NCBI GenBank assembly: GCA_003598175.1
Contig: QZKN01000026.1
Coordinates: 1-37,075, forward strand
Direction of reading: 5' to 3'
DNA: 37,075 bases
DNA from: Candidatus Omnitrophota bacterium
Lineage (GTDB): Bacteria > Hinthialibacterota > Hinthialibacteria > Hinthialibacterales > Hinthialibacteraceae
In this document: positions 21,652 through 31,641 of the stretch, one piece after another
Layout of the letters: each line of letters opens with the position of its first letter
How positions within the stretch are numbered: position 1 is the stretch's first letter
Program-made: the position numbers and the translations under genes
The notes under the pieces: generated by a model
What the model was told of the DNA's origin: nothing
Database searches by the model: none
Seen by the model: the letters and a program-made list of their open reading frames with translations, nothing else

Positions 21652-23958
21652 TTATTTCTTCCGTAAAGCTCGTTCAAAGGCCGCCGCCATCTCGTTCTTT
21701 GGTTTCGCTCTTCGTTCCGGCGCTTGTTCGCGCGGCTTGCGGGCAATGGTTGCTCGCGGCTGATCCGGATCCGCGATCGGATCGTCCAGGCGCATGGTCA
21801 GGCCGATGCGTTTGCGTTTGAGATCGATGGATACCACCTTCACTTTCACCACATCACCCGCCTTCACCACATCGCGCGGATCTTTGATAAAGGTATTGGA
21901 CATGGCGGAAATGTGCACCAAACCATCCTGATGCACGCCGATATCGACGAACGCGCCGAAGTTGGCGACGTTGGTGACGACGCCTTCCAGCACCATCCCC
22001 GTTTTGAGATCCTGCATGTCCTCCACGCCTTCTTTAAATACGGCGGTTTTGAATTCGGGGCGGGGATCGCGGCCGGGTTTTTCCATTTCCGCGATGATGT
22101 CGGTGACCGTGGGCAGGCCGAATTTCTCATCGACGTAATCGTGGGGGGAGAGTCGATGCAAAAATGCGCCATCGCCGATGATTGATTGGATATCGCACTG
22201 ATTCGTTTTGAGAATGCGCTCGACGACGGGATAGGCTTCGGGATGAACGGCGGAGGCGTCGAGAGGATTCTCGCCGTTCATAATACGCAAGAAACCGGCG
22301 GCCTGCTCGAACGTCTTCTCGCCCAGTCGAGGAACCTTTTTCAGTTCCTTGCGGTTGCGAAAAGCGCCCTTTTCGTTGCGATAATTGACGATGTTTTTGG
22401 CATGGCCGGCATTCAACCCTGACACACGCGCGAGCAGCGGAACCGAGGCGGTGTTGACATCCACGCCGACCGCGTTCACGCAGTCCTCGACCACCGTATC
22501 CAGCGTACGCGCCAACTGCGGTTGGCTGACGTCGTGTTGATATTGGCCCACACCGATGGATTTGGGTTCGATTTTAACCAACTCGGCCAGCGGATCCTGT
22601 AAACGGCGGGCGATGGAAACCGCGCCGCGCAGGGAAACATCCAAATCCGGAAATTCCAGCGCCGCGAATTCGGAGGCGGAATAAACCGACGCGCCGGCTT
22701 CGGAAACGACGAGTTTGTTGAGTTTCAATGCAGGATGGGTTTTGATGAGCTCGATGGCAAGGCGGTCCGTTTCACGCGAAGCGGTGCCATTGCCGATGCT
22801 GATGAGTTCGACATTGTGTTTTTCACACAAGTCGGCCAGGACTACGATCGATTCGCTCCATTTGTTTTGCGGAGCGTGGGGATAAATCGTTGCCGTTTGC
22901 AGTAATTTGCCGGTGGCATCCACCACCGCGACTTTCACGCCCGTGCGCAGACCCGGATCGAGCCCCATCGTGGCGCGCGGACCGGCCGGCGCGGCCAAAA
23001 GGAGATCGCGCAGGTTGTGAGCGAAGACATTGATGGCCTCTTCCTCTGCTGCTTTCCACAACCGCATCTTCAAATCGACATCGATATGGGTAAAGATACG
23101 TACCCGCCACGCCCAGCGCACCGTTTCCCGCAGCCAGGCATCCGCAGGCCGCCCTTCCTCACGGATGTTGACATGTTTGGCAATCATGCGTTCGTATTCG
23201 CCAGGTTCGTGTTTCCCGGCAGTCTCTTCTTCCTCTTTTTCTGTCAGCAATGTCAACTGTAGAATGCCTTCGTTTCTTCCGCGAAACATGGCCAACGCGC
23301 GATGAGAAGGAATCTTCCTGATTTCTTCTTTATAATCGAAGTAATCAGAAAATTTCGCGCCTTCTTCCTTCTTTTCTTCGACGACTTTCGATTGCAGAAC
23401 GGCGTTCTCCCATACAATTTCCCGCAATCGTCCGATCAATTCGGCGTCTTCCGAAAAATCCTCGATCAGGATTTGCCGCGCGCCATCGAGCGCCGCCGCA
23501 ACGTCAGGCACATTCTTTTCCTCGTTGACGTAGGATTCGGCCGCTTGTTCGGGAACCAACGTGGGATCGTATAGCAACGCGTGGGCGAGAGGCTCTAGAC
23601 CTGCTTCGCGGGCGATTTGGGCTTTGGTGCGGCGTTTGGGTTTGAAGGGGAGATACAAATCTTCCAGCCGTTGTTTCGTATCCGCCGCTTGAATTACCAT
23701 TTCCAGGTCCGGCGTCAATTTTCCCTGTTCTTCGATACTTTTCAAAATGACCGCGCGGCGTTCATCGAGTTCCCGCAGGTAACGCAGGCGTTCTTCCAGC
23801 GTGCGCAGCTGCGTGTCGTCCAGCCCGCCGGTCGCTTCCTTGCGGTAGCGGGCGATAAACGGCACGGTCGCGCCGCCGTCGAGCAGTTCCACGGCGGCCT
23901 GCACCTGATTCTCCTTCACATTGAGTTCTTTCGCAATGCGTTCACAAATTGTGCTCAT
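21652..23958 (-). CDS. tex: Tex family RNA-binding transcription accessory protein
   Basis: This protein has 768 residues from ATG 23956-23958 ([20 protein letters not shown]); a TTG at 23976 would add six. The domain order is classic Tex: an N-terminal helical domain ([20 protein letters not shown]), a YqgF/RNase H-like domain near 330-450 ([34 protein letters not shown]), helix-hairpin-helix at about 490-555 ([20 protein letters not shown]) and an S1 domain near 640-715 ([20 protein letters not shown]). The length matches family members (about 720-780). Tex is a cytoplasmic nucleic-acid-binding protein affecting transcription and stress survival. It is convergent with the preceding gene, with only 31 bp between. 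Confidence 0.96.
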   Translation of the reverse strand: MSTICERIAKELNVKENQVQAAVELLDGGATVPFIARYRKEATGGLDDTQLRTLEERLRYLRELDERRAVILKSIEEQGKLTPDLEMVIQAADTKQRLEDLYLPFKPKRRTKAQIAREAGLEPLAHALLYDPTLVPEQAAESYVNEEKNVPDVAAALDGARQILIEDFSEDAELIGRLREIVWENAVLQSKVVEEKKEEGAKFSDYFDYKEEIRKIPSHRALAMFRGRNEGILQLTLLTEKEEEETAGKHEPGEYERMIAKHVNIREEGRPADAWLRETVRWAWRVRIFTHIDVDLKMRLWKAAEEEAINVFAHNLRDLLLAAPAGPRATMGLDPGLRTGVKVAVVDATGKLLQTATIYPHAPQNKWSESIVVLADLCEKHNVELISIGNGTASRETDRLAIELIKTHPALKLNKLVVSEAGASVYSASEFAALEFPDLDVSLRGAVSIARRLQDPLAELVKIEPKSIGVGQYQHDVSQPQLARTLDTVVEDCVNAVGVDVNTASVPLLARVSGLNAGHAKNIVNYRNEKGAFRNRKELKKVPRLGEKTFEQAAGFLRIMNGENPLDASAVHPEAYPVVERILKTNQCDIQSIIGDGAFLHRLSPHDYVDEKFGLPTVTDIIAEMEKPGRDPRPEFKTAVFKEGVEDMQDLKTGMVLEGVVTNVANFGAFVDIGVHQDGLVHISAMSNTFIKDPRDVVKAGDVVKVKVVSIDLKRKRIGLTMRLDDPIADPDQPRATIARKPREQAPERRAKPKNEMAAAFERALRKK

Positions 23959-24129
23959 TATTTGGTTCAATTCCAATCATTCGATTTTTATTGTGGATTA
24001 TGGTATTGTTAGCGGGAGGTATCCTCCATCACCTGTTTTTTATGATGAAGGTACTTATTATAATCGGATTTCTCGCAAATCAAGCCGAAAAAGAGAAGAA
24101 TTAACAAATCAGTATCTATGTTTATGGTA

Positions 24130-27100
24130 TTAATGGATGGTAATTGGTCGATTAATAAAACTCACATGAAGTACAAGGTTGTCATTCATCTGCTCGGAAT
24201 CGTACGTTCCGGTTTGATTGCCATTCTCGTCAAAGTATTGGATCTCGAGAGTGACGCCTTCCGGATTGCGACCGCCTCGCCCAAACCGAATGAACGTGGG
24301 CTGATCGCATTCGGTGGTTGTCTCTAAGAAGAAATCATACGTCACGCAATGACACCAGTGCCACAGCGGAATATCCGCAAACGTGATTTTCACGGTTTTG
24401 TAACGGAACTCTTCGCCGCGGGAATTGCGGGTGTAATGATCCATTTCCGCCTGGCCGGTAATGGTTCCCGGATACGGATTCGTCCATACGACTTTCGCTC
24501 CGGTATTGTTGGTGTATATCAGTTCGGTCGACAGAACGACCGAATAATCGACAACCGGGTAATACTCCACCCATACCGAGATATTGTCTTTCCAGGGATC
24601 AATTTTTGCGGAGAAAAACTCATCGATTATGTAAGGATATGCATTGCTGTTTTCCCCGTTGGCGGTTACCACAACCGTGCCGGTTTTCGCTCCCGCCGGA
24701 ACCTGCAGGGTGATATACGTATTATTCCAATATAAAATATTCGTCGCTTCTTTGCCGCAAAAGAGAACACGGCTTGCGCCCTGACTTGTCCCAAATCCCT
24801 TGCCGGTGATCGACACCAGCGCTCCGACTGGCGCGCTGTCGCAGGTAATATCATCGATGATCACGTTGTTTGTGATAATTTCCGGCCAGCGATGCCCCAG
24901 CGTATCGCGAACGGAGACCACGAGAATATCGGTTTTCTTGATGGCGGCATCCGCAAAACTTTGTTGCTGAGGAGAATAGGGAATCGGAGTCGGATTCAAC
25001 TTGACGCCGTGGGTGGACAGCGGCGTGTCCAGACGATAAACATCGTATCCTTCGATGAACTCGAGCGGAATATTGCCGACTTGTCTCGTGCTCCACAAAA
25101 TCGCGCCGTCCTGCGTTTCAGTGATTTCCGGTTTCAGTAAAAGATAATACTGGCAATGCAGATTGGCCGTCATATTGGTTCCGCTGCCGAATCCGCGGTT
25201 GATGAATATCTGCTCGAAAGAAGATATTCCTCCGCTTCCGCCGAATTTTTTAACGGACAGGGGATTGGTAAACACCCAGGTTTGATCCAGCGGTTCCATC
25301 CCCGCATACGATGGATCGTCCGTTCCGGCGGGCGCATACGTCAAGGTGGAAGTCGTCGCCAAACCCTCGCCCTGGCATCGATCATAGCGGGCCACCATCA
25401 ATCCTTCCTCCGGCGTGTTCGTTCGCAGTTTGATATAGGCGGCCGATAGGGAATCCAATTTTCTTTTCATTTCAAAATAGAGAGAGTATTTTCCCGTCTG
25501 CAGCGAATAGAGAAAGGTTCGACCGACGGCTTCCCTGGGGGACAAATATTGCAATAGGTCTGCCGCCAAGCTCCCTTTGATCTGCTCATTCAATCCATCG
25601 TAATTGGCGTGATTGGGATTTGTAACGATGAACTCACAATACTCACGAAAAACGTCCGGTAATGCAGTGCTGGAGGTCAAGTGGTTACGAATAGCCGTGT
25701 TGAGGTTGATGCGATCGTCGGTATTATAGAAGCGCTGATTCATCACATCCGCCACAATCGCCTCTCCCGGGAATTTTTCGTGTTCCAGCCAGTCCAGAAA
25801 ATGCGACAGCGTGTAATAACTGGCTTCCTCGTTGGCGGTAATCGGAACGCTCAAATATTTCGCCATCGTTTCGGACCAATAGTTTCTTTTTTGTGTCGCA
25901 TTCATATTCATGGCCACGGCGGAATAATAATTGGCGGTGGCCTCGAAGAACCAGAGATTGCCGAAAAACCACGCCGCCGGCTTCCCGCCGAGTGAATAGT
26001 AATCACCCTGCAAATAATGACAGAGTTCATGCGCGGCGGTGCCTCGCATGTCCTGCCAGCTTTCCAGTTTGGTTTCGTGAATCTGAATGCAACCGCTGAG
26101 CCAGCCGCGCGGCGCGGAATTTCCATCGGACGCGCCCAGGTCGCGCACATATACATCTATCGTATTCTTCCCGATCAATCCCGCCGTCGGGTCGTTGAAT
26201 ACCGCTTCGCCGTCATCCCGTTTCAAAGCCAATAAGCCGGAAAGCGCCTCATTCATGGCTTTGTCCAAATCTTCGATGTAATCGGGGACGAGTGTATCCT
26301 CGTACATTCCGCTGCCGACCGCGCTCCAGTCCGCATCTTTTTTCACCGATCGGGGATAATAGTGAATTCTAAAATTGGAATCGGGGTGCGAAGTGATGAA
26401 CATACTACCGAAAAACGGAATATAAACGCGGAATTTACGTTTAAAGGTTCGTCCCAAAAACGTTGTTTCCTCGGCGGGACTTGCATTGACGGAACCGAGT
26501 TTCGACGTCTTCGCGGATATCGTGCTGTAATCAAACTGAGGCAAAGTCAATCGGAAAGTCAGCACATTCGCATCCGGATCGAACAGGGCCAACGCGCCCA
26601 GGGATTTCCATACTCCATCCGATTCATCGAAATACTGCACACCCGCCAAAGTGAAATCCACTGAATCCCGCCATTCATTATTTGCGACCGGAAAAATCAG
26701 AACCAGGTCCGAATTGAAATCGCTTTCCGTATCGATGGAGAGTTCATACTCGCCGGACATGACGGCAAATTCATCCGTCCTTTGATTCGAGGGGCCGGCG
26801 ACTCTGTTGAAGGCTATGTTGACCTCGCCGGAAGCGAATCCCGCGGGAATTTCCACGGCGGCCTGGTCAGACAAGGCAATGGAACCCCCGGCTTCGCCGT
26901 CGACCACCACGGGAACTAGGGGAATGGGGCTCGTTTCCGGAGTATTTGTCGGCTCCGGTGTATGAGTCGGCGTCGGCGTTTGTGTTGATGTCGGCGTGTA
27001 AGTTATCGCCGGCGCCTGAGTAAACGTCGGTGTATAAGTCGGCGTCGGTGTATAAGTTGTCGTTGGCGGATATGTCGGCATTGGCGCAGACGTGGACTCC

Positions 27101-28989
27101 GGTTCCACGCCCGGAAGAATGGCGAATATCGCTTTATCCAATGCATACACTTCAATGGAATCAACAAACACGCGCACGTTCCCCGCGTTCCCCGCAGCCG
27201 CGGCCTGGATGATGGGAGTCACCAACGAACCTTCGTCCGGCTCATAAATGATAATGATTTGCCGCTCCTGTCGGATAAACGCATTGGCGTCGGCTGGAAT
27301 TTGATACGCGATGGAACCATCCACATATTGATTCGTAATGAGGTCGCCCTTCAGCGCTCCCAACGCGATGGCCACATCGGGAGAATCCGACCGTACGTTC
27401 ATTTTCAGCAGAAGGGGATATCCGTACGTTTCAATCGCCTGAGAGATATAGAGGAGTTCAACCTGCCCGGCCCGCACGGTGATCGTGATTCCTTTTCCAT
27501 CTTGTGAAGAACTAAAAAGATCGGTGGAAAAATCCCCGCACCCAACCATGCCCGCATCCATGCCGTTAAAACCGCCGGGCATTTCGTCCCATCCGTTTTG
27601 TTGCAGCGTCGCCGCGCTGAAATCGTTGCTGTATATCAATACCGGTTCGGGAATTTGTAAAAAAGTGGAATCACAAGGGGCGCCGGTTGATGAAAAAACG
27701 GGATGATGGATCGGCAGCACTTCCAGCCGATCTATTAATACTGTCGTATTGTAATCCGAAGGCAGACCCAACACCTGAATCGCCGGCGTGATCACTCCTT
27801 CATCATCCGGTTGATAGAGCAGAACCTCGCGGAATTCCTGATTTACCGCATGTTTCGTGGTGTTCGGCAACATGACGCCGAGAGAACCATCCCATAATCC
27901 GGCGCTTCCTTTCAACGCAACCAATCCAATCTGCGCCGCGGGCGAACTCGCGCGGGCATGCAGGCGCAGCAACACCGGCGCATCGCCGGTGCGGATCGAA
28001 TCGAGCGTGTAGAGAAATGTTACTTGTCCCGGCTGCACGGTGACCGACAGCCCTTTTCCATCCTGCGATTCGGGATATTCCTGGGAGAAAAAGTTGCGGA
28101 AGGTAAACAAACCGGACGCAGTATTCGGAATGAATCCTCCCGGAATTTCCGCCCAACCGTTCGCGGCCAATCCCAATTGATTGAACTCATAGACAATCGG
28201 TTCCGTTAAACACTGCATGGGAGTGGGAGTAATCGCCGTGATCGGTTTAGGCGTCCAGGTCGGCGTGGGCGTCCAGCTTGGTGTTTGGGTCCAGCTTGGC
28301 GTAGGAGTCCAATTCGGCGTGGGAGTAGCCGTCGGCGGCTGAGTTGGTGGTATGCTCTGACATTCGGAGAGATCGGTATCGTTCTGCGGAGAATAGGCAA
28401 AACCCGAAAAAAGATATTCGAAGTCGTAATCCGGATCGCGCACGATAACGGCTTCCCCAATTCTTTCCTGAAGAAGTAAAATCGTTTCCCAATCATCGCA
28501 GGTCAGGTTGTTATAGCGCACGTCAACAAACCCACCCAGGCCTAAAAAAGGTTGAGTTTTCAAACCGGAAATATCTGTCAACCGATTGAAACTGCAATCC
28601 AATATGTTTATAAAAGACAGGGGCGGCAATAGAAGCGTCTCCAGGTCATTGAAACTGCAATCCAACCACTCCAAGGAAACATTCTTTGACAAATCCAAAG
28701 AAGTCAAGGAATTAATGTAACAAAGCAAATCGGTGACGCCGGTGAAAAACTCGATCCCCTTCATGTCTTGAACATCCATAAAGGCGCAATCCAGCATCCC
28801 CGTTTTCGCCGCCGCCTCCTGTGCGCTGAACGCGCCGCCGGGAGCCACTTCCATGAATAATTCTATAACGGATCGAAAATTCGGATCGGGAAAATTCTCC
28901 GGCGTGTTGATGTTTTGAGCGGAAACGGAATGGAAGCCGAAAAACATGAATCCGAGCGAAAGGCAAAGGAGGTGGAATTTTGAATTCAT
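24130..28989 (-). CDS. Large secreted multidomain protein: LRR, TPT linkers, HExxH metallopeptidase, IPT/TIG domain
   Basis: This protein has 1619 residues from ATG 28987-28989, chosen for its signal peptide MNSKFHLLCLSLGFMFFGFH..AQ; a longer frame to 29070 lacks one. In order: a leucine-rich repeat region at about 35-190 (NSLTSLDLSKNVSLEWLDCS); a Thr-Pro linker; two similar jelly-roll-like halves (GWAEIPGGFIPN and GWDEMPGGFNG, each with QDGKG(L/I)(S/T)(V/I)TV); a second Thr-Pro linker; a ZU5-like beta domain (AVEIPAGFASGEVNIAFNRV); a peptidase-like domain with HELCH at residues 987-991 and FFEATANYY with Glu1016, a gluzincin zinc site; an IPT/TIG domain (GALVSITGKGFG) at about 1420-1500; and a C-terminal beta region. 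It is probably a surface or extracellular zinc protease or adhesin. The zinc site is complete; the substrate is unknown. Confidence 0.8.
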   Translation of the reverse strand: MNSKFHLLCLSLGFMFFGFHSVSAQNINTPENFPDPNFRSVIELFMEVAPGGAFSAQEAAAKTGMLDCAFMDVQDMKGIEFFTGVTDLLCYINSLTSLDLSKNVSLEWLDCSFNDLETLLLPPLSFINILDCSFNRLTDISGLKTQPFLGLGGFVDVRYNNLTCDDWETILLLQERIGEAVIVRDPDYDFEYLFSGFAYSPQNDTDLSECQSIPPTQPPTATPTPNWTPTPSWTQTPSWTPTPTWTPKPITAITPTPMQCLTEPIVYEFNQLGLAANGWAEIPGGFIPNTASGLFTFRNFFSQEYPESQDGKGLSVTVQPGQVTFLYTLDSIRTGDAPVLLRLHARASSPAAQIGLVALKGSAGLWDGSLGVMLPNTTKHAVNQEFREVLLYQPDDEGVITPAIQVLGLPSDYNTTVLIDRLEVLPIHHPVFSSTGAPCDSTFLQIPEPVLIYSNDFSAATLQQNGWDEMPGGFNGMDAGMVGCGDFSTDLFSSSQDGKGITITVRAGQVELLYISQAIETYGYPLLLKMNVRSDSPDVAIALGALKGDLITNQYVDGSIAYQIPADANAFIRQERQIIIIYEPDEGSLVTPIIQAAAAGNAGNVRVFVDSIEVYALDKAIFAILPGVEPESTSAPMPTYPPTTTYTPTPTYTPTFTQAPAITYTPTSTQTPTPTHTPEPTNTPETSPIPLVPVVVDGEAGGSIALSDQAAVEIPAGFASGEVNIAFNRVAGPSNQRTDEFAVMSGEYELSIDTESDFNSDLVLIFPVANNEWRDSVDFTLAGVQYFDESDGVWKSLGALALFDPDANVLTFRLTLPQFDYSTISAKTSKLGSVNASPAEETTFLGRTFKRKFRVYIPFFGSMFITSHPDSNFRIHYYPRSVKKDADWSAVGSGMYEDTLVPDYIEDLDKAMNEALSGLLALKRDDGEAVFNDPTAGLIGKNTIDVYVRDLGASDGNSAPRGWLSGCIQIHETKLESWQDMRGTAAHELCHYLQGDYYSLGGKPAAWFFGNLWFFEATANYYSAVAMNMNATQKRNYWSETMAKYLSVPITANEEASYYTLSHFLDWLEHEKFPGEAIVADVMNQRFYNTDDRINLNTAIRNHLTSSTALPDVFREYCEFIVTNPNHANYDGLNEQIKGSLAADLLQYLSPREAVGRTFLYSLQTGKYSLYFEMKRKLDSLSAAYIKLRTNTPEEGLMVARYDRCQGEGLATTSTLTYAPAGTDDPSYAGMEPLDQTWVFTNPLSVKKFGGSGGISSFEQIFINRGFGSGTNMTANLHCQYYLLLKPEITETQDGAILWSTRQVGNIPLEFIEGYDVYRLDTPLSTHGVKLNPTPIPYSPQQQSFADAAIKKTDILVVSVRDTLGHRWPEIITNNVIIDDITCDSAPVGALVSITGKGFGTSQGASRVLFCGKEATNILYWNNTYITLQVPAGAKTGTVVVTANGENSNAYPYIIDEFFSAKIDPWKDNISVWVEYYPVVDYSVVLSTELIYTNNTGAKVVWTNPYPGTITGQAEMDHYTRNSRGEEFRYKTVKITFADIPLWHWCHCVTYDFFLETTTECDQPTFIRFGRGGRNPEGVTLEIQYFDENGNQTGTYDSEQMNDNLVLHVSFINRPITIH
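26930..27090 (-). repeat. Thr-Pro-rich linker repeat 2
   Basis: The DNA is a degenerate short tandem repeat, GTCGGCGT-GTATAAG-like on the plus strand. It encodes TYTPTPTYTPTFTQAP and THTPEPTNTPE in the large secreted protein. It is a low-complexity extracellular linker, not a CRISPR or mobile repeat. Confidence 0.8.
28218..28350 (-). repeat. Thr-Pro-Trp-rich linker repeat 1
   Basis: This tandem repeat of about 24 bp periodicity (GGCGTGGGCGTCCAGCTTGG-like on the plus strand) encodes PTPNWTPTPSWTQTPSWTPT and then PTWTPKP. It separates the leucine-rich repeat region from the jelly-roll-like domains of the large secreted protein. Confidence 0.8.
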
Positions 28990-29238
28990 GAGGAAATATC
29001 TCTTTACAAGGCGTTGGAATGAATGCCGCTTTACGTGAATTGTACCCTGACTTGTGAGGGAAGGAAGCATCTATTATGATTACTATTATTTTGCAGATTT
29101 GTTCAAGAGAAGCGTTTCCTTTGCCATCCGTGTTTGATTCGTCCTTATCGTTATCCAACGTATGAAAACCAACCATGGTAATTCTCTGGCGAGCGCCGAA
29201 TCGAATGGTGAATGACGAGTTTATTTATGTAATTTTGT
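28990..29238. other. Intergenic stretch between hicA and the large secreted protein
   Basis: No gene is seen. On the minus strand a TACAAT at about 29040-29045 could be a -10 box for the secreted-protein gene, but no good -35 sits at the right distance. No terminator hairpin is evident after hicA. Confidence 0.3.
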
Positions 29239-29460
29239 TTAGAGAAGTTTTCTGAATTCTTCTTCATTGATGTTGATATCGCGTAGGATTTTTTTCATAA
29301 TACCACGCGGCAAGTCTTTGCTGTGCATGGCAATAGTGGTGGTACGCCCGTACGGATGGACGTAATAGGCGTGGCTGCCGCGTTGGTGATCAAATACGAA
29401 CCCCAGCCGCTCCACCACCCGCGCCATTTCTTTGGGGATCATTGTTGGCAGGCGGCTCAT
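29239..29460 (-). CDS. hicA: HicA-family mRNA interferase toxin
   Basis: This 73-residue protein reads MSRLPTMIPKEMARVVERLG, FVFDHQRGSHAYYVHPYGRT, then TTIAMHSKDLPRGIMKKILR. It shows the double-stranded-RNA-binding-like HicA fold with catalytic His30 in the GSH motif and the HSKDLPRGIMKKILRD helix. HicA toxins cleave mRNA when free of HicB. The ATG overlaps the hicB stop by four bases, so production is coupled to the antitoxin. The length is normal. Confidence 0.93.
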   Translation of the reverse strand: MSRLPTMIPKEMARVVERLGFVFDHQRGSHAYYVHPYGRTTTIAMHSKDLPRGIMKKILRDININEEEFRKLL

Positions 29461-29705
29461 GCGGGTATGGTTATTTTGGCAGGCTTTTTCAAAATAAAAG
29501 CCGTTGGTTTTTCAAACGGAATCGGCTTGCCGTGTTTTTGGAGCATTTCCAGATAACCGGTGATAGCTTCCAGAATGTTGCGTTCGGCCTCTTCCAAGGT
29601 AGCCCCAAACGAGTGGCAACCCTGCAGAGCGGGGACATCGGCGATATATACACCGTCTTCGTCTTGCTCAAACTCCACGGTGAATTGGTATGTTTTTGTT
29701 TCCAT
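29457..29705 (-). CDS. hicB: HicB-family antitoxin
   Basis: This 82-residue protein begins METKTYQFTVEFEQDEDGVY, then IADVPALQGCHSFGATLEEA and ERNILEAITGYLEMLQKHGK. The N-terminal partly degraded RNase H-like HicB fold is clear. The C-terminal part is short, with no visible helix-turn-helix or ribbon-helix-helix, so DNA binding may be weak or absent. It is encoded before hicA (order hicB-hicA) and overlaps it by four bases. Confidence 0.92.
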   Translation of the reverse strand: METKTYQFTVEFEQDEDGVYIADVPALQGCHSFGATLEEAERNILEAITGYLEMLQKHGKPIPFEKPTAFILKKPAKITIPA

Positions 29706-29723
29706 ATTGTTTTGTTTCTTTGG

Positions 29724-29736
29724 ATAATGTTATTAT
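29724..29736. promoter_or_regulatory. Inverted repeat ATAAT-GTT-ATTAT at the hicBA transcription start (candidate operator)
   Basis: Five-base arms (29724-29728 and 29732-29736) are separated by three bases, placed where RNA polymerase would initiate for hicBA. Autorepression is usual for hic operons. The arms are short and A/T-rich, so the match may be chance. Confidence 0.3.
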
Positions 29737-29739
29737 TTT

Positions 29740-29767
29740 AGTGTAGCTGGTTTTAGAAAAAAGTCAA
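29740..29767 (-). promoter_or_regulatory. Sigma70-type promoter of hicBA
   Basis: On the minus strand TTGACT (29762-29767) and TACACT (29740-29745) are separated by 16 bp. The predicted start is about 28 nt before the hicB ATG. The hexamers are close to consensus. Confidence 0.65.
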
Positions 29768-30195
29768 ATAAAACTTGATCTTCCCAATGAGTTGGAGAAG
29801 GGAAAAAACCGAAGGATTCAGAAATGTGGTCATTCACAACACCTTTATTGCTGAAACGCTTCTGTGGGGCCTTGGTTATACTGCGTGAACTCACAAGGGG
29901 GGAAATCCCACCCTTGGCGCCCATGCATAAAAGAAGGCGCAAATGGTGTTTCAAGGAATGAGGGCGCAAAAAATGGCGTCTTTACCGTCCATGCTTGATT
30001 CGTCCTGAATCGTAAATATAAGGTGAAACGATTGGAATCGATTTCGGTAAGAAATTTCTCATCGACTCACATATTCCGCGGCGACTGGCAAAGCAGTGGA
30101 TTTGTAAAATATGGATTGAACGGAAGAGTCGGAATCCGTTTCATCGCTTCAATTCCTTTTTTTTAACTCTTCCACCGACTGGTAATCCTTTTCAT
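29768..30195. other. Gene-poor stretch with one strong hairpin
   Basis: There is no convincing gene; the minus-strand frame 29733-29969 overlaps the hicBA promoter and has no family resemblance. A stable hairpin lies at 29894-29916: CAAGGG and GGG pair with CCC and CCCTTG, with one bulged A and an AAAT loop. The 9-mer CCACCCTTG from its right side recurs at 30291-30299. No U-tract follows on either strand. Confidence 0.4.
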
Positions 30196-30309
30196 TCATT
30201 GAGATGTCCTTTGGAGTCGGGTGGCAAGGGTACTGTTGTATGAATCCTTGACTGATCTTTTTAGGATTTCTTGCATGAGTGGAAACAACGCCACCCTTGT
30301 CCTCCGCAT
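30196..30309 (-). CDS. Possible 37-residue small protein, unknown
   Basis: This tiny frame, MRRTRVALFPLMQEILKRSV and then KDSYNSTLATRLQRTSQ, is preceded by a near-perfect ribosome site (AAGGAGG, four bases before ATG). A TTGACT lies about 80 nt upstream that could belong to a promoter. It is basic and amphipathic. It resembles no family I know. The frame contains GGGTGGC inverted repeats (30219-30225 with 30290-30296), so a structured non-coding element is an equal alternative. Confidence 0.3.
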   Translation of the reverse strand: MRRTRVALFPLMQEILKRSVKDSYNSTLATRLQRTSQ

Positions 30310-30422
30310 GATACCTCCTTTTATTATGGCCTTTTTTTCTTTGGCGTTTGGCTATAAAGTAACAGTATGATTAAGATAAAAGTCAAGATCCATTCACATT
30401 TATATATGGGAGATAAACACCG

Positions 30423-31631
30423 ATGAAATCCAAATCAACGCGAAGAGCATTCGTACAGGAAACCGCGACTGTCGGCGCCGGCATAGCGGTAATGACGAGT
30501 ATCGCTCCGCAATCCGTCATCGGCGCCAACGAGCGTCTCCGCATCGCCGGCATCGGAACCGGCGACCGCGGAACCGACCGCCTGCGCACCGCCAAACGTC
30601 TCGGCGCGGAAATCGTGGCCCTCGCCGACGTGAACGAAGCCATGCTGGATCGTTGCGACGCGCGGCTGGAGCAGAAAACCGACCGTTACTGCGATTATCA
30701 GGAGCTGCTGGCGCGCGACGACATCGACGGCGTGATCGCCGCCCCGCCCGATCATTGGCATCACGACGTTCTCATCGACGCCATCACCGCGAAGAAGGAT
30801 GTGTATATCGAAAAACCTCTTTCCCGCACGATCGAGGAAGGGCAAAGCATGGTCAACGCGGTGAAAGCGTCGGACCGCATCGTGCAGGTCGGCAACCACC
30901 GCCGCAGCGGAGAGCATTGGGCGATCGCGCACGACATCGTGGCAGGCGGCGAAATCGGCGACATCAAATGGATTCGCACGTGGGATTGCCGCTATCGCCT
31001 GATCGATCCCTACCAGGATCGCGTAAATGACAAAGACCTTTTCAATCCGGAACGGATCGACTGGCAGCGGTTTCTCGGCAGCGCTCCCTCACGCCCATTC
31101 GACGCGGAACGTTGCTCCGCCTGGCGTTGGTTTTGGGATTACGCCGGCGGCCTGATGACCGATATCGGCCCGCACATGCTCGACGTGGCGATGTGGATCA
31201 CCGATTGCCGCGGCCCCAAAAGCGTCGTCTGCAACGGCGGCAACTACCATTACCCACGGTGGGAGACGCCGGACAACGTCCACGCCATTCTGGACTGCGC
31301 AACCTTTTCCATTGTTTTCAACGTGCAGTTCATGAACGGTTTCGAAGGCGACGGCTGCGCGTATTACGGCGTGAAGGGAAGCGTAATTCAAGAACGCGAC
31401 GGCTTTTTCCGACAATACGGCGTCGATAATAAAATGGTGAACGAATGGAAAATGGGAGACGAAGGCACTGCCCACATGCAGAATTTCCTCGACTGCATCC
31501 GCTCCCGCAAGCAACCCAATTCTCCCGTGGAGATGGGACATCGCGTCCTCATCGGCGCACATTTGGCCAACATTTCCTATCGCGCCGGCAAACGCGTCGG
31601 CTGGGATCCGATTCACGAGAAATTCGTTTGA
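30423..31631 (+). CDS. Tat-exported Gfo/Idh/MocA-family oxidoreductase
   Basis: This 402-residue protein has an N-terminus, MKSKSTRRAFVQETATVGAG, that is a Tat-type signal (RRAF instead of RRxFL), with export predicted after the hydrophobic stretch near APQSVIGA. The NAD(P)-binding Rossmann motif GIGTGDRG is at 43-50, AAPPDHWHHDVLIDAI at 106-121 and the family EKPL at 130-133. The C-terminal domain carries GGLMTDIGPHMLDVAMWITD, where the conserved DxGxHxxD catalytic-type motif is intact. Such secreted dehydrogenases are numerous in Planctomycetes-like bacteria and act on sugars or inositol-like compounds; the substrate is not predictable. GGGAG precedes the ATG. It is convergent with pcm. Confidence 0.92.
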   Translation: MKSKSTRRAFVQETATVGAGIAVMTSIAPQSVIGANERLRIAGIGTGDRGTDRLRTAKRLGAEIVALADVNEAMLDRCDARLEQKTDRYCDYQELLARDDIDGVIAAPPDHWHHDVLIDAITAKKDVYIEKPLSRTIEEGQSMVNAVKASDRIVQVGNHRRSGEHWAIAHDIVAGGEIGDIKWIRTWDCRYRLIDPYQDRVNDKDLFNPERIDWQRFLGSAPSRPFDAERCSAWRWFWDYAGGLMTDIGPHMLDVAMWITDCRGPKSVVCNGGNYHYPRWETPDNVHAILDCATFSIVFNVQFMNGFEGDGCAYYGVKGSVIQERDGFFRQYGVDNKMVNEWKMGDEGTAHMQNFLDCIRSRKQPNSPVEMGHRVLIGAHLANISYRAGKRVGWDPIHEKFV

Positions 31632-31641
31632 ACGGCGGCCA

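Noticed and set aside
26930..28350. Short tandem repeats as a CRISPR array
   Set aside because: They are in frame, encode Thr-Pro linkers, have no unique spacers and no cas genes lie nearby.
29733..29969. Minus-strand 78-codon frame upstream of hicB
   Set aside because: It covers the hicBA promoter, has no ribosome site and shows no family resemblance.
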